IMG/VR virus record: IMGVR_UViG_3300025873_000016
Location: 1 to 35,998 of that record
Direction: 5' to 3' (one strand)
Length of the DNA stretch: 35,998 nucleotides
From: a virus
Part shown: piece after piece, positions 34,001 through 35,998 of the stretch
How the letters are laid out: each line of letters begins with the position of its first letter
Position numbering within the stretch: the stretch's first letter is position 1
Made by a program: the position numbers and the translations under genes
Notes under the pieces: generated by a model
What the model was told of the DNA's origin: nothing
Seen by the model: the letters and a program-made list of their open reading frames with translations, nothing else
Databases searched by the model: none

Positions 34001-35336
34001 TGATAATCCAGTGATGAAAATTAAAGGCACTCCATATGGATGGTGGGCTGACAATAGAGTAAGGGATAGAATTAATAAGATGATGGATAAGATTGGTGTT
34101 ACTAATATGGAATTACCAGAGAATATGCGTGGTATAGACCTTCAACAAGTAAGACACTTATCTAATCTTGAAGCTCAATTTGAAATGGCTTCATTGTTGG
34201 CGCATCCTAAATCTATGATTGCTAATATCTTTGGTGGTACTACCCACACTATTCAAAGTGCTGGGTGGAAGAACTTTTTAGATGCACGTAATCCTAAAGC
34301 ATTAATGAAAATTAATCCAGAGTGGAAAACTATGGCAGATGCTGACAAGTTTGTTATTAGTCAAGGTGTATTTCCTGACTTCCTAATACATGATTTTGGA
34401 TTAAGCAAGGAGTTTCAGAGCGCTAAGAACAAGTCTTTTATTGAAGATATATCTAGAAAGTTAACTAGAGACCCTGAACTATCTGAACAAACCGTTAGAG
34501 ATATAGCTATTAAAAGTAATATCCCTAAAAAGCTTATGGAATTTGCAGCTAAGTTTATGAGTGTGCCTGAACGAGCTATTCGTAGAGATGCATTTATGGC
34601 TCACTATCTGCAGACTTGGCGTAAATTTGGTGGTGCTTTTGAAAGATTTGACCATCCATTCTTAATAGAAATGGCAAAGAAAGGTGTGAAAGCAACACAG
34701 TTTTTATATAGTGCCACATACAGGCCAGCCTTTGCACGGACAGCACTTGGCAAAGTTATGACAAGGTTTCAGCTATGGGGTTGGAATGCTGTAAGATTTA
34801 GAAAAGATGTTATGAAAGAGGCTAGTATCTATGGATTGATTCCTGGAACGGCTTCTTACGAAAAGTTTACTAGAATGGCACAGATTGATATTTTTGTGCT
34901 CGCCTTAGCCAATATGTTTGCATACTCGTTGTTTGACAACACATTACCAGCTCCTTGGAACTGGATGCAAGATACGGCTGATTGGGTATTTGGTGACGAG
35001 CAAGAACGAAATAAAGCTTTCTTTGGTGCCTACCCTCGACCTGTAGCTCCATTGCAAGTTATCAGCCCTCCCATTCTTCGTATGATAGCTCCATCCATTA
35101 GAGCTATGGTAGATGATGATTGGAGTAGGGTTGCTGAGTATCATGCTTGGACAATGTTCCCTTTTGGCCGTATGGCAAAGGACGTATTTGGTAAAAACAA
35201 TATCATAGATAACCCAATAGGGGCTATGAATAAGGTTACTGGTATACCACTAGTAGGATTACATAAGGAAGCTCAGAAGAGGAAAGAGGGCGCTTATAAG
35301 GATGATATGTTATACCCAGGGTCTTATAAGAAATAA
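25026..35336 (+). CDS. Giant virion RNA polymerase / polyvalent ejection protein (3436 residues)
   Basis: One uninterrupted chain of 3436 residues. Order: Gly-rich amphipathic N-terminus, about 60-300 (QFGAGFIEGFTTL, FIGGAQAGAMFRLIG); SLOG-like domain, 390-610; NADAR-like domain, 625-760; charged coiled coil, 765-850; unassigned, 850-1285; RNA polymerase core, 1285-1950; long helical unassigned region, 1950-2950; C-terminal region, 3000-3436, with SVPERAIRRDAF, TRFQLWGWNAVRFRKD and an apolar helix (IDIFVLALANMFAYSLF), a type of ending I associate with large polyvalent phage proteins. Last gene of the ejection block, so it is probably packaged and injected with the DNA to transcribe early genes. 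N4 virion polymerase is similar in size but has a T7-like fold. Start ATG 25026 has a modest ribosome site (tagga). Confidence 0.85.
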   Translation: MNQPGRAVEPSQQQQQWKPEMTEKALSRIMDVYDKTPSRFSTEDIDRIKKHAEFYGKTFYEGEFQLTEAIKQFGAGFIEGFTTLNVADHPDNEYEAVARNIGHLSGFAPGMLAKPLNVLGKAVQAKSLVNAAHKLGAIKSIPMLVADRVTKETSKLFTRAAKASTVGRTGAVKEVSDFFLGNKAKHIVEGAFHLGVASGVSSWQGGVDEMISGFIGGAQAGAMFRLIGNHLKVDNPMGTKLARGLAGSLFMGLPSTIRGATTPEQVYEYMMGAYFGSNEVSWARHRALKTLGKIEKTKEESMEDYVNTLKDPETMEGYAELPEEVKPILKEEITKRYGKNAENLAAGYELSKLTDQLWQVDKKTKKIAGMETTEEYIEGEKRLVLEKEPSLQILSGAGPNTEATWLNQGKEYGYKPFSYKQVGEKKNTGPDVFGINLQPSELESPHVNRAIKAANESLGANLNNLIQNTDYSSRFQLNNIRKQYYLVNRAEAVYAVGEFAEASNKSKWAKARPSFAQVKGKAKWGVQMAIDMKKPTFVYDLGTKKWHQYSRSSGRFNPMEGMPKRPPKIIAGLGNPGRETSSGKFIKDPQAVRAIEEFFAQNLNKTAKYAALDLKKASATGRTTYVDYGSKTNMKLSTFDQSFFKFRGKHFKTISGAYEAWKTGEYREGYTKLTGWQVNNRLKSEKGVKTIGRARREELLSEIMAEKYDADRDFSNAVDSAGNIRVPSNDPLWGEHYTQMLESLKGRRAAELEASGEAIEFNERSILTEEEQVDLDKVKKKIKKLDDSIEKLHDELESNKDEFGEAIDLELDSEASGKLKEATAELDTYVLRERTLENKQEELETELSYRDEVKIHDESLLKAELADIPADDISMIQPGLKAEWFTRNHMPEELWTKGATSIEDVHATRFKIIQQIEQIFQRHVEKGSKLNKVDQIINDIQEDIGVSLLGKNEAIAELRQWITMFNQSIPVKHFRATPGRIMHIEEKNRQTSLSGLRKDMREPLKIIEEVHHELTGRPEESVYGILDHISRKEEGQYRDYEVSRYRELDDVGKGKFNRELSAMIKYMGVKDTYIDGKGNRRKGGGGWYMYGGKGDNDRIIWMKYHPHMRTNRLNFESQWNSLSKMTSKIKDFKKYRDEAQAEFIKTFTSGNPKFKGLTKTEALESFKRSFWSNVMYDLALNRLEPTRANIELLLTNKGFIKNSTAFNKRGQIWFTNSYPGDRIAMAKELNETYIDAEGVEQVGRGKQPLVENAKGELGYQYIITRDLSKEVEDAMSKDGFYSWDTIRKTTELSENVDGAILVTQEVVDAMNKDFGMPHSGQNKSFIIARNPKYTTRSDGTVTSEAQGALLGKFMFHTVGLEMSKMMKAKGLHMIMQESAVKQLGTRKVGRYSIENGEINIHDSELNHLLPSEVKGNFSVKQSKHMLEDQAIPKQLFTSLMPLSWKELDADTINDMYSSIIGERMAGDAVVNENARKYIAARKDGALGTELVKEQNAILKDLDKLGIAETIGLLQANHSEQISAAVYQKILKQSLDLVKEEMRDKQYTEEEFNAEVLRWEEENDATGRHIKLALEWARDKRKQGMEASALGTMLHKYVRDYRMTAVKNYIVKSATRPKMANSLTSVMRPYDEGLRVDLDGANKWLKKLDEVGGKAIGKVLGEDIYADEIFFLDDKYAKRKIKTGISGIDHPRLTLGELWKNYEGKEYEAQPETKAAVEEFFNAVTVRVPMDSMSGAQVLHFKGFTGRDGHGILLHSRAMRAEGGADLDGDKSFVFFGGENGMQPAWKEMYKSNKEEFYFGEGAGRKKRQLVGDNKESRVPASVHKKQSLYRELLAKFIITKDTPANDKNRLAKARYNSKAYQYSPVERIRISQAAVDGRNQLGPAASSTQIMQAAYNAIMAVPDKQDKFRISVKGEKDHVKSLKTGKDVYKYREIELTIKPKETADDKLHQRNLKRAMIGLASDPMDELGLKSKEKWFEYLWNAHFKVADMKQVVKGRVVPIKSGMKFKIEKSLTANNLKAGVYGTFRDINDAYWGRNWTKGRKHSMEEIKELGVGAYSLAAKPEMLNSFLGKIGVDLAGLDWSDPIFNRVDLPQLNKLYVDFDNDIEGLEWMKALLGRSSLKSVMSDYIVRVKENDLYTPEGLRHAAKTYKRFMRMIKGTPYESDHYGLRIAKEAGEKGTKKRKEMLSGLNMLAEDYLINDLTDMVTVELVRDAINAGNESGKLYNATGMNFKEQVAEIFGHVEALKDLSWLKNKQRNQMKDMLTEIEEQDPDWINFEKEVKDAVEQVYQETKNVEAKKIIQEINKKMSGQQSASLDQVEVDNRIRDYKTQLTPEGRRLYDHLMLGSLRKGNVEKLEQFMYSNKKLSRVTLDAIHAINMEAAKTSMSKLGFLSNAIDVVHAKEHIGAFNDKFSSTWEQPMDKELKAVEKQSEKDLVAEKAKEVGIPVEGETADKNPIAKMFANTGYEHLKEGKIDKEYSGVVSEIATILNGEGQYVKTKLNDLVRGILNKDLNAMNKQDFIALRNYLVDIKTGSIWQQMFDKDGPTKLGKRHTMLFPRAINEELMRDEIQLMEKKGMYFDYSGRGQKGTMYVPTGYIGKLQNFIGRAMEEATNIGDEFVSDLKERMLFLGDIPQGEALRQIAVAQRNALQGEIIKNDDKKAAMGYFKRRSDTEAAHNWPKLKLREFVVDTPDGRKRMTGEEVVKRINDAYTSYFREFFSFIEGNDRALDDWTVTDMNIDKGEVPMVDVKSFLKHLETQWMGNKTDKAFWTNIGNDGVRRVARTMMAGMMKKDPKIRAAFLRQPHAETKNIKFEAYWPHMLFDRVEAKKAKEAELKKIMETPDSEMTQEQRNKALAKLMYKYKAVDGEWPTQDLEEWNVADEIVKEISDKKKVKDDLIDYFNPDERSGSMNNRITHMEGWTMDEAAVDTYTRSTVQSFFKQLGQIFSKQTIEEMGRGMYKKWGPEQTDAWQTHAKLYAQDALGNPSNIPQKIYDNPVMKIKGTPYGWWADNRVRDRINKMMDKIGVTNMELPENMRGIDLQQVRHLSNLEAQFEMASLLAHPKSMIANIFGGTTHTIQSAGWKNFLDARNPKALMKINPEWKTMADADKFVISQGVFPDFLIHDFGLSKEFQSAKNKSFIEDISRKLTRDPELSEQTVRDIAIKSNIPKKLMEFAAKFMSVPERAIRRDAFMAHYLQTWRKFGGAFERFDHPFLIEMAKKGVKATQFLYSATYRPAFARTALGKVMTRFQLWGWNAVRFRKDVMKEASIYGLIPGTASYEKFTRMAQIDIFVLALANMFAYSLFDNTLPAPWNWMQDTADWVFGDEQERNKAFFGAYPRPVAPLQVISPPILRMIAPSIRAMVDDDWSRVAEYHAWTMFPFGRMAKDVFGKNNIIDNPIGAMNKVTGIPLVGLHKEAQKRKEGAYKDDMLYPGSYKK
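26193..26855 (+). other. SLOG-like nucleotide-binding domain within the giant protein
   Basis: Residues about 390-610. A Gly-rich loop follows the first strand (ILSGAGPNTEATW, S395-W405), as in the SGGAxGSD start of SLOG/LOG-type domains. Then come RKQYYLVNRAEAVYAVGEF (adjacent to the RNxxQVxxADAVFAIG pattern of phage versions), KAKWGVQMAIDMKKPTFVYD (523-540, matching GTGWAVQMAID..KPVYVFD), a Trp/Tyr strand, and IIAGLGNPGRE (569-579, like FAGIGTR). SLOG domains bind nucleotides, including NAD-derived signals in Thoeris ThsA. The ligand here is unknown. Match is from memory of the family pattern. Confidence 0.7.
26898..27305 (+). other. NADAR/YbiA-like domain within the giant protein
   Basis: Residues about 625-760, directly after the SLOG-like domain. 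FKFRGKHFKTISGAYEAWK (up to K662) fits the family's FxGxxYxSxEHAYQAxK, and NDPLWGE (729-735) fits the conserved D-x-x-W-G near the end. NADAR proteins remove ADP-ribose from nucleic-acid bases or act on riboflavin intermediates. The family Glu in the first motif aligns with S655 here, so catalysis may be lost or altered. Assignment is by motif only. Confidence 0.55.
28878..30875 (+). other. Double-psi beta-barrel RNA polymerase core within the giant protein
   Basis: Residues about 1285-1950. The beta-like half shows VDGAILVTQEVVDAM (D1297; compare DGxGxIS in eukaryotic RdRPs), GALLGKFMFH (K1352), QESAVKQLG (K1381) and IPKQLF (1431-1436). The beta'-like half shows VRVPMDSMSG (R1726, P1728; compare RAPTLH) and GGADLDGDKS, where D1765, D1767 and D1769 form the metal-binding DxDGD. 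A following DGRNQLGPAASSTQ (1876-1889) may be in the bridge-helix area. The order of the two halves in one chain is that of YonO, crAss-like phage polymerase and QDE-1. Confidence 0.8.
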
Positions 35337-35379
35337 GAACTTTATAGAGTATAATTAGATTACAAAAAGGGAGACAGTA

Positions 35380-35402
35380 AGTTAGCAACAATCAAGCTAA
35401 CT
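35380..35402. terminator. Hairpin between convergent gene blocks, possible bidirectional terminator
   Basis: agttagc (35380-35386) pairs with gctaact (35396-35402) around a nine-base loop, in the gap between the rightward giant gene and the leftward small genes. On the minus strand a T-run (ctttttg) follows about a dozen bases later; on the plus strand only ttt follows. Position is right for a terminator, but the stem is modest and the T-runs are displaced. Confidence 0.3.
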
Positions 35403-35430
35403 CACCATCTTTATCCCCAAGGAGAAAAAC

Positions 35431-35640
35431 TTAATTCTTTTCGATTTTAGCAGACAGCATGTAAAGTAAATCGTCACGCTTACAATCATTGTGAATAGTA
35501 ATAGATTCTTCAACCCACATCGAGCCATCTTCATCAATAAATCCATAAGATATTTCAATAACAGGACTGCTCCCGCCAATAAGCTCTTTGCAAACATCAC
35601 AGTTACTAAATGATTTGTCTATATTATTTATCGTTTTCAT
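35431..35640 (-). CDS. Small Cys-containing protein (69 residues)
   Basis: Read leftward, the ATG at 35640 follows aaaggga and overlaps the end of the upstream gene by 17 bases. The product has CDVC near residue 14, then strands PVIEISYGFIDEDGSMWVEE and a later HNDC, a Cys-x2-Cys plus His/Cys arrangement that could bind one zinc ion. A 67-residue frame overlapping it (35397-35600) has no such support and was left out. It belongs to a leftward, non-structural gene set. No firm family. Confidence 0.6.
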   Translation of the reverse strand: MKTINNIDKSFSNCDVCKELIGGSSPVIEISYGFIDEDGSMWVEESITIHNDCKRDDLLYMLSAKIEKN

Positions 35641-35932
35641 GTACCATTCCCTTTAGAAGTAAAAGGTACACTATAGCATCTGTAATTCTACCATTAACAC
35701 TTTCACGTTGAGATTCATGCCCTTTAATATAAGCTGAGATACCGTCAATATGCTTTAATAAATACACTAAAAGTACTTTTTCTCTAGAGATTTCAGTAAG
35801 TTCTGAAACTCTTTCAAAGTTTGCGAAGACATTATCTTCAGTATGAGCGTATTCTTTTTGACCTGCGTCACGCATTTTTGCAACTTCATCAAGCGCTTGC
35901 TTCATCAATTGGCACATCTGTTTGTGTGTCAT
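35624..35932 (-). CDS. All-alpha nucleotide-pyrophosphohydrolase-like protein (102 residues)
   Basis: The ribosome site gaggag lies about 11 bases before the ATG. The product is all helical: RDAGQKEYAHTEDNVFANFE, EKVLLVYLLKHIDGISAYIK, and RITDAIVYLLLLKGM. The K-x-Y-x-x-x-x-D-V-x-x-N-F phrase and the closing D-A-x-x-Y-L-x-L-L match small phage proteins of the DUF1599/MazG-like kind, which may act on nucleotides. The activity is not shown. It overlaps both neighbours (44 and 17 bases), so the three genes are translated as one leftward unit, typical of early or middle phage genes. Confidence 0.55.
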   Translation of the reverse strand: MTHKQMCQLMKQALDEVAKMRDAGQKEYAHTEDNVFANFERVSELTEISREKVLLVYLLKHIDGISAYIKGHESQRESVNGRITDAIVYLLLLKGMVHENDK

Positions 35933-35998
35933 TAGCTTCTGCCTCCTCAGCTTTTATTTTTGCCGCGTGTTCATCCATCCTACGCTTTAATTCTTTAG
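35889..35998 (-). CDS. C-terminal end of a leftward gene cut by the window edge
   Basis: Read leftward from the edge, 35 residues are visible: KELKRRMDEHAAKIKAEEAE then ANDTQTDVPIDEASA and TGA. The segment is charged and helical, then acidic and disordered. It carries the ribosome site and first 44 bases of the next gene. The rest lies outside the window, so no function can be given. Confidence 0.55.
   Translation of the reverse strand, partial: KELKRRMDEHAAKIKAEEAEANDTQTDVPIDEASA

Noticed and set aside
25026-35336. Giant protein as an N4-type (T7-fold) virion polymerase
   Set aside because: Size and role fit, but the visible motifs (two lysines, R-x-P, DxDGD) belong to the double-barrel class; I did not see T7-family motifs.
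35350-35355. TATAAT, a possible -10 promoter box
   Set aside because: No TTGACA-like box about 17 bases upstream; transcription would run against the leftward genes; chance is likely in A+T-rich DNA.
35397-35600. Leftward 67-residue frame at the right end
   Set aside because: It overlaps almost fully a frame (35431-35640) with a ribosome site, gene coupling and a Cys pair; it also runs into the intergenic hairpin.
1-35998. tRNA genes, CRISPR arrays, insertion sequences, integrase or attachment sites
   Set aside because: I looked for cloverleaf-like segments, regularly spaced repeats and transposase or integrase motifs and saw none; no sign of lysogeny in this window.

Overview
This window looks like the late (virion) half of a podovirus-type, tailed double-stranded DNA phage. 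The DNA is visibly A+T-rich and most genes have good Shine-Dalgarno sites (aaggagg), so the host is a bacterium. I could not identify the host from sequence alone; the protein set resembles environmental or marine podoviruses, but that is an impression. There are no tRNAs, CRISPR arrays, insertion sequences or bacterial housekeeping genes. Coding density is near complete and no gap exceeds 300 bases.

Layout, all rightward to 35336. (1) 2-873: small genes, two with membrane segments. (2) 880-7780: packaging and head: a small-terminase-like gene, a hidden 46-residue basic gene, large terminase, portal, scaffold-like protein, major capsid protein. (3) 7792-11666: small virion and connector proteins, including a connector split over two frames at a possible -1 frameshift site, and two UUCG-capped hairpins flanking the gene after the capsid gene. 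(4) 11666-13436: holin-like membrane proteins, a small zinc-ribbon protein and a metallophosphoesterase. (5) 13438-21910: two large tail/neck proteins and a tail fibre. (6) 21970-35336: an ejection-protein block of three Gly/Ala-rich proteins, then a 3436-residue giant. (7) 35431-35998: convergent leftward genes, the edge of a non-structural module.

The centre of interest is the giant protein (25026-35336). It carries the hallmarks of a double-psi beta-barrel RNA polymerase of the YonO / crAss-like phage / eukaryotic RdRP (QDE-1) type: a DGAIL segment and two lysines (K1352, K1381) as in the beta-like barrel, then R1726-x-P and D1765-L-D-G-D1769 as in the beta'-like barrel. It is therefore probably a virion-packaged polymerase, injected with the DNA to transcribe early genes. 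Its function matches the N4 virion polymerase, but its fold differs. Upstream in the same chain are a SLOG-like nucleotide-binding domain (about 390-610) and a NADAR/YbiA-like domain (about 625-760), both linked in other systems to NAD/ADP-ribose chemistry. This suggests the injected protein both starts transcription and counters nucleotide-based host defence. Domain calls come from motif reading by eye, without searches.
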